Source of the DNA: an uncultured Collinsella sp.
GTDB lineage: Bacteria; Actinomycetota; Coriobacteriia; Coriobacteriales; Coriobacteriaceae
Reading direction: 5' to 3'
Assembly: GCA_937982065.1 (NCBI GenBank)
Contig: CALJMO010000052.1
Span: 124,001-188,000 of the forward strand
Length of the DNA stretch: 64,000 bases
The position numbers were made by a program, and so were the translations under genes. Below, piece after piece: positions 18,279 through 25,979 of the stretch; position 1 is the stretch's first letter, and each line of letters begins with the position of its first letter. Under the pieces are notes generated by a model that saw only the letters and a program-made list of their open reading frames with translations, made no database searches and was not told where the DNA came from.

Positions 18279-19106
18279 ATGGCCTTTGCAGAAAAGCTCA
18301 TCGCTGTCCGTCGCGCCCATCACCTTACCCAAGAGCAGCTCGCCGCCAAGCTCTTCGTCACACGCCAAGCCATCAGCCGTTGGGAGCGCGGCGAAGTCAC
18401 CCCGGGCATCGACATGATGAAGCTCATTGCCACCGTGACCGGCGAGCCACTGTCCCACCTGCTCGAAATGCCCGAGCATTATTGCCAGAGCTGCGGCATG
18501 ATACTCACGCCCGACGACTGCGGCACCGATGCCACAGGCGCCACGACCGACCATTACTGCAAGTGGTGCTACGACCACGGCAAGTACACCTACGCCACCA
18601 CCATGGAGGCGATGATCGAGGACTGTGCCCCGCGCCTGGCGCAAAACACCGGCATGTCGCTCGACGAAGCCGTCTCGCTCATGGGCGCCGTCCTGCCGCA
18701 ACTGGAGCGCTGGCGCACCGTGCAGGGAAACGAGGAATGCTACGGCGCCGAGGCTCGAGCTCGCTATGGCAATGAGGCTATCGATGCAGCAAACGAAACG
18801 TTACTGGATATGGATCCTCAGACATGGAACGACATGAAGGAACTTGAACGCGCCATTTTGGGCCAGCTCTCGATTGCCATGGGCATTGGCGACTCAGAGA
18901 GTAACGAGGCCCGCAAACTTGTCGCAATGCACCGTCGATGGATTGGCCTTAATTGGGGACACAAGCCCCAGAACGAAGCGTATCTGGGCCTCGCCCACGG
19001 CTATCTTGCCGACCAGCGCTTTGTTGACTACTACGACAAGCCCTGCGGCACCGGAGCCACGGCGTTTCTGGTCCAGGCCATCGAGTCGTCGTTGACGCGC
19101 GCATAG
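18279..19106 (+). CDS. XRE regulator with zinc ribbon and TipAS-type ligand-binding domain
   Basis: A 275-residue regulator with three parts. Residues 1-65 are an XRE helix-turn-helix (LTQEQLAAKLFVTRQAISRWERG). Residues about 68-105 hold a zinc ribbon with CQSCG and, later, CKWC. The C-terminal half (about 155-270) matches a TipAS antibiotic-recognition fold: ARARYGNEAIDAANETLL, WNDMKELERAI, then RRWIGLNWG and YDKPCGTGATAFL near the end. TipAS domains normally follow a MerR domain and bind thiopeptides or multidrug ligands; here the DNA-binding part is XRE instead. AAAGGAG sits before the ATG. The glutaredoxin gene follows after 51 bases and may be co-transcribed. Confidence 0.85.
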   Translation: MAFAEKLIAVRRAHHLTQEQLAAKLFVTRQAISRWERGEVTPGIDMMKLIATVTGEPLSHLLEMPEHYCQSCGMILTPDDCGTDATGATTDHYCKWCYDHGKYTYATTMEAMIEDCAPRLAQNTGMSLDEAVSLMGAVLPQLERWRTVQGNEECYGAEARARYGNEAIDAANETLLDMDPQTWNDMKELERAILGQLSIAMGIGDSESNEARKLVAMHRRWIGLNWGHKPQNEAYLGLAHGYLADQRFVDYYDKPCGTGATAFLVQAIESSLTRA

Positions 19107-19157
19107 ACCGCGGCTGCTTTGGGTATTTCAATCGAAACCTCAACCGATTGGAGACCC

Positions 19158-19403
19158 ATGGCTACTAATCATGAGCTCACGCTGTACGTTATGACCGGCT
19201 GCCCGTATTGCATAAAAGTCAAGCGATTCCTTGCCGATAACGGTGTGACCATCCCCGAGCGCAATATCTCGACCGATACCGAAGCCGAGCAGACACTCAT
19301 CGCCGTAGGCGGAAAGCGCCAGGTTCCCTGCCTGTTCATCGACGGCAAGCCACTCTACGAGTCGAGCGACATCATCGCGTGGGTGCAGGAAAACCTGCTC
19401 TAG
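19158..19403 (+). CDS. Glutaredoxin family thiol-disulfide protein
   Basis: An 81-residue thioredoxin-fold protein starting MATNHELTLYVMTGCPYCIKVKRF. The CPYC redox motif, cis-proline loop QVPCLFIDG and C-terminal SSDIIAWVQENL match small glutaredoxins. I chose the ATG at 19158 preceded by TTGGAGA over one 13 codons upstream. It would reduce disulfides or glutathione/bacillithiol-like mixed disulfides in the cytosol; which thiol this organism uses is not evident here. It may be transcribed with the XRE/TipAS gene. The repeat palindrome at 19441 follows and has a terminator-like shape. Confidence 0.9.
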   Translation: MATNHELTLYVMTGCPYCIKVKRFLADNGVTIPERNISTDTEAEQTLIAVGGKRQVPCLFIDGKPLYESSDIIAWVQENLL

Positions 19404-19440
19404 TACGCACGCTCTGTCCGTCCAGGGCCCCAACCCATAC

Positions 19441-19515
19441 GACCCAAACATGTACACCAGCATCCAAAGTCGACATTTTTCGACATCTTTGGATGCTGGC
19501 GTACAGCTTTTTGGT
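19441..19515. repeat. 75-bp palindromic repeat family R2, copy 1
   Basis: The core TGTACACCAGCATCCAAAG is mirrored by CTTTGGATGCTGGCGTACA, then AGCTTTTTGG. The whole block recurs at 20516-20589 with only a few differences. The hairpin plus T-run would work as a terminator for the glutaredoxin gene; identical use after the RHH gene at 20233 supports this. Confidence 0.85.
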
Positions 19516-19597
19516 AGTCATGGACGCTCTTGGCCGGCTAATTGTTTGAGGAGACCTTTGGATTATGGCTGTTTGACGCCTCTGGAAAGGTTTCCGA

Positions 19598-19839
19598 GAG
19601 GGCTGTGGTCAAAAAAGGGCAAATATGAGTACTGCTACCTGTTTAGTAGCAGCGATTTTGATCACTTCAGGAACTATTCAACGTTCCACTCGTCCGCAGA
19701 CGACGTTATTTCTCCTCATATGTTCAATAAAAGTAGCTCTTAATGGGAACAAATCTCATCAGGAGCTACAATTTATAGCAAATAAATGCAACCATAATGG
19801 CAACAGTACTCATATTTGCCTTTTTTGACCACGACCCTC
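19598..19839. mobile_element. MITE-like element with ~41-bp terminal inverted repeats
   Basis: The left end GAGGGCTGTGGTCAAAAAAG continues GGCAAATATGAGTACTG; the right end is its near-perfect reverse complement, ending in GACCACGACCCTCC. The 160-bp interior is AT-rich relative to the genome and encodes nothing convincing. Size, long inverted ends and non-coding interior fit a miniature inverted-repeat element. No target duplication is obvious to the eye. Confidence 0.65.
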
Positions 19840-19883
19840 CAGAATAGCCGCTGAGGACGACACTAAATGACAAAATCCGGCAC

Positions 19884-19929
19884 TTGGACGTTCTTATATG
19901 ATTAGCCATTGAAGGACACCTAACGACTA
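19884..19929. repeat. Degraded R1 repeat copy
   Basis: TTGGACGTTCTTATATGATT, then AAGGACACCTAACGACTA, matches the R1 hairpin arms at 9319 and 20594 with several substitutions. Confidence 0.5.
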
Positions 19930-19934
19930 CTCCC

Positions 19935-19959
19935 ATTCGCGACACACTGTGTCGCGAAT
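19935..19959. repeat. Perfect 25-bp palindrome
   Basis: ATTCGCGACACA-C-TGTGTCGCGAAT is perfectly symmetric around one base. It lies about 275 bases upstream of the RHH gene in an otherwise featureless, lower-GC stretch (19840-20232). It may be a terminator stem or a protein-binding site. Confidence 0.55.
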
Positions 19960-20232
19960 TAAGCTGGTCCCATTATCGAAGACCAGTGAGAGCTCCTGCC
20001 CAGAATCTCGATAGCTTAATAAAGCGCTCCCCTCCGGAAGTTCAATGAGCATCCAAATTCCAGGCTGAAAAGCAAAGGAGTATCGAAGCCGTCAATGCTC
20101 ATTTTCTATCGAACACGCGGGTCAAAACAAGCTAATTAGCCTGATAAACTGTTTGTTTTTTCTACAAGACTGTATACAAAAAGATTATCCGTTGACCTGT
20201 GCTCGACATTATGCCGATCGATAGGAGGCGCT

Positions 20233-20499
20233 ATGGACGCTAAGCAGCTCGAAAAGATGATGGGGTTTGCTCCCGGAGAGTTGAAGAAAGCCGCGGAAGC
20301 CTACGAAAAAGATGAGTGGCCGAAAGGTCGCACCATCAAGTTGGGAAGGCCACCAATCTCCGATGAGCCGAGCGTCGTTATATCAGCACGTGTGGGCGAA
20401 TCGATTCTTGAGGCGTTTGACGAAAAAGCCAAACGCCATGGGCAAACACGCACGGAGCGGCTCAGAGAGCTCATTACACTTGATGCACTGATTGCCTAG
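20233..20499 (+). CDS. Ribbon-helix-helix (CopG-like) protein, possible orphan antitoxin
   Basis: An 88-residue basic/acidic small protein. The C-terminal half, GRPPISDEPSVVISARVGES then ILEAFDEKAKRHGQTRTERLREL, has a strand followed by two helices as in ribbon-helix-helix DNA-binding proteins; the GRP...PSVVISARV start is a common antitoxin pattern. The N-terminal 40 residues are a helical region of unknown role. The start has AGGAGG upstream. No toxin-like gene of the usual size sits beside it: the flanks are repeats. It could be an orphan antitoxin, a plasmid-type regulator left behind, or part of the repeat-bounded island. Function not assigned. Confidence 0.75.
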   Translation: MDAKQLEKMMGFAPGELKKAAEAYEKDEWPKGRTIKLGRPPISDEPSVVISARVGESILEAFDEKAKRHGQTRTERLRELITLDALIA

Positions 20500-20515
20500 G
20501 CCCGCTCCCCCGTCG

Positions 20516-20589
20516 GACCCAAACATGTACACCAGCATCCAAAGTCGACATTTTTCGACATCTTTGGATGCTGGTGTACAGCTTTTTGC
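20516..20589. repeat. 75-bp palindromic repeat family R2, copy 2
   Basis: Nearly identical to 19441-19515, with arms TGTACACCAGCATCCAAAG and CTTTGGATGCTGGTGTACA and then AGCTTTTTGCT. It begins 17 bases after the RHH gene stop and could terminate it. In this copy the outer TGTACACC arm is perfectly paired. Confidence 0.85.
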
Positions 20590-20593
20590 TACA

Positions 20594-20650
20594 TAGTCGT
20601 TGGGGACGTCCTTAAATGACCAGTCGTTAAAGAACGCCCCCGATGACTAG
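20594..20650. repeat. R1 repeat copy
   Basis: TAGTCGTTGGGGACGTCCTT pairs with AAAGAACGCCCCCGATGACT and the block ends exactly at the stop codon of the dihydrouridine synthase gene, for which it can act as a terminator hairpin. Confidence 0.7.
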
Positions 20651-21604
20651 TTAGCCGTGGAAGCGAGCTGTGGGTGCAAGCGGCTGTTCACGAAAGACGC
20701 GCTCGACGGCAGCGCGGTATTCGTCGACCTTTTTGGTCTTGCGTACGATCTTGTGGACGGTAGCGGGATCAGCGAAAGCGCACTTGGCGTAGAACCACCA
20801 CTCCTTCATGCGGAAGACCGCATTGCCGCCAATCTCTTCTGCATATGCCGCAAACAGCGTGTCGTGGAAGCGCTGCAGCTCAGCAGCCGTTGCAGCAGGG
20901 CCGCCCTTGACCATGCGAGCCAGAGCGGGGTTCGCGAGCAGGCCACGCCCCAACATCACATGGCGCGTCCCGGGATAAGCCTCCGCCAGCGCGTCCATAT
21001 CCTCAAGATCAAAAATGTCACCGTTATAGGCCACGGGGAACGGCGCACGCTCCAGCGTCTCGCCATAAAACTCTTTGCGCGGCGAGCCCGTATAGCGGTC
21101 CTTCTGTACGCGCGGATGCACGATCAGCTCTGCCAACGGCATGCGGCAATACAGATCGAGCACACGTTCATACTCGTCATCGCGTTCCAACCCCAGCCTG
21201 GTCTTTACCGATACCGGCAACGGCGACCGCTCGCACACATCGCTTAAGAACGCCTCGAGCTCGTCGAGATTGCGCAAGAAACCCGAGCCCTTGCCCTTGG
21301 CGACAACCGTTCCCGAAGGGCAACCCAAGTTGAGATTGACCTCGCGGTAGCCCATATCGGCGAGCACCTGTGCCGCCCACACAAACTCGTCCGCGTTCTT
21401 GGACATCAGCTGAGGCACTACGTTGAGCCCCTGGTTATTGGCAGGATCGATCTCCTTAAACGCCTTGCCGCCAAAGCGGTTTCCCACCCGCGGCGGCGGC
21501 AAAAACGGCGTGTAATAGCAATCGAGCGCACCGAAGCACTCCGCATGCACGCGACGGAACACATGCCCGGTAATCCCCTCCATGGGGGCCAGCGAAAGGA
21601 TCAT
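20651..21604 (-). CDS. dus: tRNA-dihydrouridine synthase
   Basis: A 317-residue FMN enzyme reducing uridines in tRNA. It opens with LSLAPMEGITGHVFRR, the FMN-binding start of the Dus family. The catalytic cysteine is in VNLNLGCPSG, with KGSGFL next, then the SVKTRLG lysine segment and LIVHPRVQKDRYTG; NGDIFDLED and MLGRGLLANPAL bind the FMN phosphate. Length and order are normal for the DusB/DusC-like group, and which uridine is modified cannot be told. It is monocistronic between the R1 repeat and a repeat-rich gap upstream. Confidence 0.93.
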   Translation of the reverse strand: MILSLAPMEGITGHVFRRVHAECFGALDCYYTPFLPPPRVGNRFGGKAFKEIDPANNQGLNVVPQLMSKNADEFVWAAQVLADMGYREVNLNLGCPSGTVVAKGKGSGFLRNLDELEAFLSDVCERSPLPVSVKTRLGLERDDEYERVLDLYCRMPLAELIVHPRVQKDRYTGSPRKEFYGETLERAPFPVAYNGDIFDLEDMDALAEAYPGTRHVMLGRGLLANPALARMVKGGPAATAAELQRFHDTLFAAYAEEIGGNAVFRMKEWWFYAKCAFADPATVHKIVRKTKKVDEYRAAVERVFREQPLAPTARFHG

Positions 21605-21627
21605 CTACTCTTCTCTCATATCAACAC

Positions 21628-21655
21628 AACAAAGGGGCCGTCCCTTTGTCACATG
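21628..21655. repeat. Partial R4 palindrome
   Basis: AACAAAGGGGCCGTCCCTTTGTCACATG is a shorter form of the R4 palindrome seen in full at 21935-21967 and 28122-28154. It lies just upstream of the dus start. Confidence 0.6.
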
Positions 21656-21737
21656 CATTATGCCTTGCGCTTCAGGCGATTCACAAGGAAGAGGTAGCTA
21701 CTGAACGATGACCACCCTCCAGCCGCACCCCATACAA

Positions 21738-21920
21738 CGAGGTCTAATACTTTTCCCGAGAAGTGAACGAGTGAAAACGGGCCCCGAAGCATCTGCACTT
21801 TCGAGATGCAATTTCCTGCGGTTTTGCCAGCCAAATCCTGCGGGTTTGACGTCTAAAAATGTCGATGCTTCGGAGGCCCAAGTATGGCCGTTCACTTCTC
21901 GGAAAAGTATTAGACCTCGA
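21738..21920. repeat. Long inverted-repeat element, family R3 copy 2
   Basis: The left arm CGAGGTCTAATACTTTTCCC, then GAGAAGTGAACG, is mirrored at the right end. Inner arms GGGCCCCGAAGCATC and GATGCTTCGGAGGCCC pair too, so almost the whole 183 bp folds on itself. The interior CCTGCGGTTTTG and the GAGAAGTGAACG arms are shared with the copy at 4800-4984, while the outermost 15 bases differ. Confidence 0.78.
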
Positions 21921-21934
21921 TTTACATGCCACTC

Positions 21935-21967
21935 AATGTGACAAAGTGGCTGCTCCTTTGTCACATT
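21935..21967. repeat. R4 palindrome
   Basis: AATGTGACAAAGTGGCTGCTCCTTTGTCACATT, with arms AATGTGACAAAG and CTTTGTCACATT, directly follows the R3 element. The same palindrome is at 28122-28154, there also preceded by a short AATTAGACCCCGATTT stretch resembling the R3 end. The rest of 21605-22051 contains no gene. Confidence 0.75.
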
Positions 21968-22051
21968 CGATGAAAAAGGGCACCGATGTTAGTCGATGCC
22001 CCAAAGCGGCTGCAGGTTAAGCCCTACAGCGTATGTCTAAGACGAATCGAA

Positions 22052-23317
22052 CTATTCGTCCCAGGAGAGGTTCTTACCAGTCTTTTTTGCCAGCAGCAAG
22101 AACAGGCCGATAATAACGTTGCATGCGATGCAGAAGATGAAGACGCCCTGGAAGGAGCCGACAAGCTCATAGACCTTCATCATAACGGGCATGCCAAAGG
22201 CGCCGACGATATAGCCCACGGAGCAGATCAGCGCGAAGATGCGACCGAAATCGCGGGAGCCAAAGACATCCATAACCAAAACGGTCAGGGCAGTGCCAGC
22301 GATGACGTACATTACGTCGTTCACGCCTGCTGCGAGGATGCTGAGCGTCGAGTTGCCGCTGCTCATCATGAGCATGACAAAGGAGAGGATGGAGACAGCG
22401 AGCCAGCCCAGAATGGCCTTCGTGCTGCCGAACCTATCGCAAGTGGTGCCGACGATCGGATTGAGGAACAGATCGAAGAGCGATGCAGCGGATACCATGA
22501 AGCCGCCCACCATGGGGCTAAAACCAACCTCGGAAGCATACGTCGGGAAGAGCTGGTTCATGCAGCAAGTGAGCTGAACGAGACAGAGGAAGCCGATGCA
22601 GAAGAAGAAGGCAGGCGACTTAATGGCGCGCGCATAGCTAACGCCACGCGTGCTATCCTCGGATGTCTCCTCGGTCTCGGTGACCGTCTCGCCCTCGACG
22701 TAGCCATAGGGCAGCATGCCCTTGTCCTGAGGCTTGTAGCGGATGATCAGAATGGAAGCTGGGAGAATGAGCACTGCGGAAACACCGGCGAGCACCAGAT
22801 AACCAGTTCTCCAGCCAGCGGCCTCGATGACAGAGGTGATGACGGGACTCATGATGAGCATGTAAATCGAGTTCACTGCCCAAGCGAGACCGATTGCCAG
22901 GCCACCAGATTTTTTGAACCACTGGTCAATAACGTCGGACATAGCGACGCCGGTGGTGAAGGCGAAGCAAACGCCAATCAGGGCGCCAGCGGCGATGAAC
23001 ATCCAGACTTCGGTGTAGAAGGCCATGCCTGCGCCGGCAGCGAGCAAAATAAGCTCGACAACGGGGAGCCAAACCTTGCCAACGACCTTGGGAATGAGTT
23101 TTCCGACAAACGGAAGAGCTGCCGCAAGACCAATGAGCGTTGCGGTGAAGTAATACGAGAAGATGGAATAGTCAAACCCGAACTCCTCGCACACGGGTGC
23201 GACGAAGGAGCCCGCGATGACGCTATAGGATCCGGTCGTGCCGGCAGACATAAGGCCGAGCGCGATTACGAGAACCCATGCGTAAACCTTGCTGCTCTTT
23301 AACTTTGCATTTTCCAT
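22052..23317 (-). CDS. MFS transporter (paralogue A of the agmatine-like locus)
   Basis: A 421-residue twelve-helix major facilitator protein. The N-terminal half has GTTGSYSVIAGSFVAPVCEE in the first helices and FTTGVAMSDVIDQWFKK, and the second half FPTYASEVGFSPMVGG with GTTCDRFGSTKAILG at the inter-helix loop; the layout resembles carboxylate/oxalate-formate antiporter-like MFS proteins. The start ATG at 23317 follows TAGGAG. It is the last gene after the carbamoyltransferase, 11 bases downstream, so its substrate is probably the guanidino compound or its product amine. It is closely similar over its length to the protein at 26697. Confidence 0.88.
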   Translation of the reverse strand: MENAKLKSSKVYAWVLVIALGLMSAGTTGSYSVIAGSFVAPVCEEFGFDYSIFSYYFTATLIGLAAALPFVGKLIPKVVGKVWLPVVELILLAAGAGMAFYTEVWMFIAAGALIGVCFAFTTGVAMSDVIDQWFKKSGGLAIGLAWAVNSIYMLIMSPVITSVIEAAGWRTGYLVLAGVSAVLILPASILIIRYKPQDKGMLPYGYVEGETVTETEETSEDSTRGVSYARAIKSPAFFFCIGFLCLVQLTCCMNQLFPTYASEVGFSPMVGGFMVSAASLFDLFLNPIVGTTCDRFGSTKAILGWLAVSILSFVMLMMSSGNSTLSILAAGVNDVMYVIAGTALTVLVMDVFGSRDFGRIFALICSVGYIVGAFGMPVMMKVYELVGSFQGVFIFCIACNVIIGLFLLLAKKTGKNLSWDE

Positions 23318-23328
23318 TGACGCAGCTC

Positions 23329-24393
23329 CTAGAGACCCAGAAGGGCACACATAACGGCCTTGATGGTGTGCTGACGGTTCTCTGCCTCACGGAAGATGAC
23401 CGAAGCGTTGGCCTCAAAGCACTCGTCGGCAATCTCGAAACCCTCGGTGATGATCTCGCGATGAAGGTCGTTCTTGCACTGGTCGAGGAGCATCTTGCCA
23501 ACACGGTGATCCGCGTTGTGGACAGAGGGAAGCTCATGCATGCAGAAGATGTCGGGATTGTTGGTGCGCTTGCACAGCTCGCTGGTGACGCGATAGGGGT
23601 ACAGAGACTCGGCATCGCCCAACCAGGAGTTGTAGTCGTCGGGATCCAGAACCTCTTCTCCGCACTCGGGGTTGATGTAGCGCCACTCCTCGGTAACGAT
23701 AACGTCAACGCCATCCAGGGCATCGAGGTCAGAGGTGATGATAAAGGTCCTATTGGGAGCGTACTTGGCGTAGCAGGCCTCCACCTCTTCGATCATTTCC
23801 TTGCACATCTGATGACGGAGGTCGTCGGGGCCAATGGCGAGGAAGTCCATGTCGAGCATAGCGCACAGACGGCCATACCACACTGGGGCGCCGGCGCAGT
23901 TGCCAACGAAAGCCATCTTCTTGCCGCGGCTCGTACGCAGACCGCCCCATTGCTCTTCCATCGTAAGAGCGTCAGCGAGCATCTGAGTCGGGTGATCGCC
24001 GAGAGTAAGGGCATTGATGACCGGGATGTCAACCAGGTCGGCGACGTCATAGAGGAACTGCTCGTCCTTCTGTGCGCGGTAGACGATGAGATCGTACATG
24101 CCGTTAAAGACGCGCATGGCATCCTTGACGGTCTCGCAGTCACCCATGTGGGAGTTGGTCAGATAAGTGAAGCCCATGCCCAAATCATTGCAGGAGGTCT
24201 CGAATGCGCAACGAGTACGGGTCGAGCCCCACTCAAAGTTGGCGAGGACGTTTTTGCCGGGGAAGTAGCGCTGGTCGACACCAGACTTCTTCTGAGCCTT
24301 AAGGTTCCAGGCAAGATCGATGAGATAGCGGAAATCCTCGGAGGAGAGATCATGGATGTTGATGTAGTCGCGACCGCGGAGGCTGTTGTTCAT
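23329..24393 (-). CDS. Ornithine/putrescine carbamoyltransferase family protein, atypical
   Basis: A 354-residue member of the transcarbamylase fold. The carbamoyl-phosphate loop GSTRTRCAFE (STRTR) lies near residue 57, and HPTQMLAD near residue 135 is the second phosphate-binding motif. The substrate-side motif, HCLP in ornithine and putrescine enzymes, reads MHELPSVHN here, so the cysteine is replaced by glutamate. Next to a deiminase of the agmatine family, the natural reading is phosphorolysis of a carbamoylated amine to amine plus carbamoyl phosphate. No carbamate kinase is in the window. The start has GAAAGGAA upstream. Specificity is uncertain because of the HELP change. Confidence 0.82.
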   Translation of the reverse strand: MNNSLRGRDYINIHDLSSEDFRYLIDLAWNLKAQKKSGVDQRYFPGKNVLANFEWGSTRTRCAFETSCNDLGMGFTYLTNSHMGDCETVKDAMRVFNGMYDLIVYRAQKDEQFLYDVADLVDIPVINALTLGDHPTQMLADALTMEEQWGGLRTSRGKKMAFVGNCAGAPVWYGRLCAMLDMDFLAIGPDDLRHQMCKEMIEEVEACYAKYAPNRTFIITSDLDALDGVDVIVTEEWRYINPECGEEVLDPDDYNSWLGDAESLYPYRVTSELCKRTNNPDIFCMHELPSVHNADHRVGKMLLDQCKNDLHREIITEGFEIADECFEANASVIFREAENRQHTIKAVMCALLGL

Positions 24394-24438
24394 GCCTATT
24401 TCCTTTCGAATTATTATCAAAATTATTGTTGAATGTGT

Positions 24439-24468
24439 CCCCGAGGAAAACACGGATATCCCTCGGGG
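24439..24468 (-). promoter_or_regulatory. Intercistronic hairpin
   Basis: CCCCGAGG (24439-24446) pairs with CCTCGGGG (24461-24468) between the deiminase stop and the carbamoyltransferase ribosome site. Without a T-run on the minus strand it is more likely an RNA-processing or attenuation hairpin than a full terminator. Confidence 0.45.
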
Positions 24469-24516
24469 AGCGGTACATGTGGCGCCTAAGCCAAAGAGCG
24501 CAGGCTCTAAGGCTCA

Positions 24517-25755
24517 CTAACGACTGGCCGCCACGTCCTTAGTCCAGCAGTGCACGCCGCCGCCGGACAGGTTAAGCGCGAGGGAATCAATCATGATGAC
24601 TTTGCGATCGGGGAAGCAGCTCTCAAGAACTGCCTTGGCCTGCTCATCCTTCTCTTTCACGACCTCGCTCATGCCCTCGTGGTAATAACGCTGGCCAAGA
24701 ACGACGCCGTTGCAAATCAGGAAGTTGCAGTAGCTCGCTGCGGCGTAGAAGTGGACGGGGCCCTCGGGCCAGGGGGTGCCATCCATAAACTTGCCGCCCA
24801 TTTCGTCGATGAAGCCCTTATAGAGCTCGTAATCTTCATCGCCAGGGGCGATAACGACTTCAATAGGCTCGGCGGTGGGCATACGAACGATCTCGAAGGG
24901 CTTGCCCTCCCAGTCCGTTTCGTTGCTCAGGATCTCGTAGGCTGCCTCAATGCGGCGACGAGACTCTGCTCCAGCCTTGCTCGAGGCTGCCTCTTCATCG
25001 GACACCTCGGCAAGAAGAATCTTGTTCGGAGTGATAAAGCGACACATCTCATCAATGTGAGCTGCAAAGCTCATGCCAAAGACGGGAGTTCCGTCTTCCT
25101 TCTCGTCGAGGATGCCCAGTCGATAGTCGTCGTCCTCGAGCATAGGCTGCGGAAGCCAGATAACCTTGTTGAGGTTGTAGATGCGCTTATACTCGGCCTC
25201 TACTTCCTCTTTCGTGAACTCGGGATTACGCTTGCGGCATTCCGTGTCCTCGATGGCGATCAGAGTGCCGTGACCGTCAAACTCGCGGTCGCCGCCCTCC
25301 GAAACCATTTCGGAATTGACGATATCGAAGCAACCGAGCGCAACCGCCATGTGAACGGCTGCCTTACGTGCGGACTGGCACTCCGGGGAGTTCTTGTCCC
25401 ACACGCCGTAATAGGTCCAAGCGGGGTTGACCATATAAGAATGGCCCTTGTCGTCGACCATGATGCTGGGACCGTTGTCGCGGACATAGAAGTTGGAGTC
25501 TTCGAACTGCGTGATCTCGATGCGATCGAGATCAACCCCCTCCTCCTTCAGTCGCGAGCAAGCCTCCTCATAGGAGCCGGGGGTGCCGCAATTGAGGTTG
25601 ACCGTAACGTCGCCATACTCGAGCAGAGCCTTGATCACGTCAACGCAGGGCTGGCGGTTATCGTAGCCCTCTGCACGGATGTAATCGGGAAGCCATGTCA
25701 CATAGACGTTGGAGCGCTTCTCGAACTCGCCCGGCATACGATAGTTCTCGTACAT
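24517..25755 (-). CDS. Agmatine deiminase family protein
   Basis: A 412-residue amidinotransferase-superfamily enzyme. The expected catalytic parts are present: YVRDNGPSI (RD-GP), SEGGDREFDGHGT (EGG with acid), AAHIDEMCRFI (HxDE) and the nucleophile cysteine in GGGVHCWTKD. Agmatine deiminase makes N-carbamoylputrescine and ammonia; peptidylarginine-type relatives deiminate arginine. Several motifs differ from the classical agmatine enzyme (EGGSIHVDGEGT), and the length is about 40 residues greater, so a related guanidine substrate is possible. The ATG at 25755, preceded by GAAGGA, begins MYENYRMPGEF. It heads the operon with the carbamoyltransferase and MFS A. Confidence 0.85.
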   Translation of the reverse strand: MYENYRMPGEFEKRSNVYVTWLPDYIRAEGYDNRQPCVDVIKALLEYGDVTVNLNCGTPGSYEEACSRLKEEGVDLDRIEITQFEDSNFYVRDNGPSIMVDDKGHSYMVNPAWTYYGVWDKNSPECQSARKAAVHMAVALGCFDIVNSEMVSEGGDREFDGHGTLIAIEDTECRKRNPEFTKEEVEAEYKRIYNLNKVIWLPQPMLEDDDYRLGILDEKEDGTPVFGMSFAAHIDEMCRFITPNKILLAEVSDEEAASSKAGAESRRRIEAAYEILSNETDWEGKPFEIVRMPTAEPIEVVIAPGDEDYELYKGFIDEMGGKFMDGTPWPEGPVHFYAAASYCNFLICNGVVLGQRYYHEGMSEVVKEKDEQAKAVLESCFPDRKVIMIDSLALNLSGGGVHCWTKDVAASR

Positions 25756-25837
25756 GGTTGGTCCTTCCGTCGGGTTTCCCGCGATGCTGTCCGGCCGCGA
25801 CAATAGCGGGGTTTCACCTGCTATAGTACTACTATAC

Positions 25838-25902
25838 CTACCGTTCGGTAGATAATTTTGAATAATTGCCGCTCGCCTACTGATACATACCGTTCGCCGT
25901 AT
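25838..25902. promoter_or_regulatory. Operator sites in the deiminase/regulator divergent region
   Basis: CTACCGTTCGGTAG (25838-25851) is a perfect 14-bp palindrome, and ATACCGTTCGCCGTAT (25887-25902) is a related imperfect copy. The TACCGTTCGG core recurs upstream of the second MFS gene at 28014-28025 and 28082-28095. They lie between the deiminase start and the TetR-type gene, the standard place for its operator. Confidence 0.65.
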
Positions 25903-25979
25903 ATAGTGGTCATGTTTGGACACGAATTGATGTTCCGTTGCCATCCTTAATAATGTTGGTAGTGCGGAAGTGATTTGCA

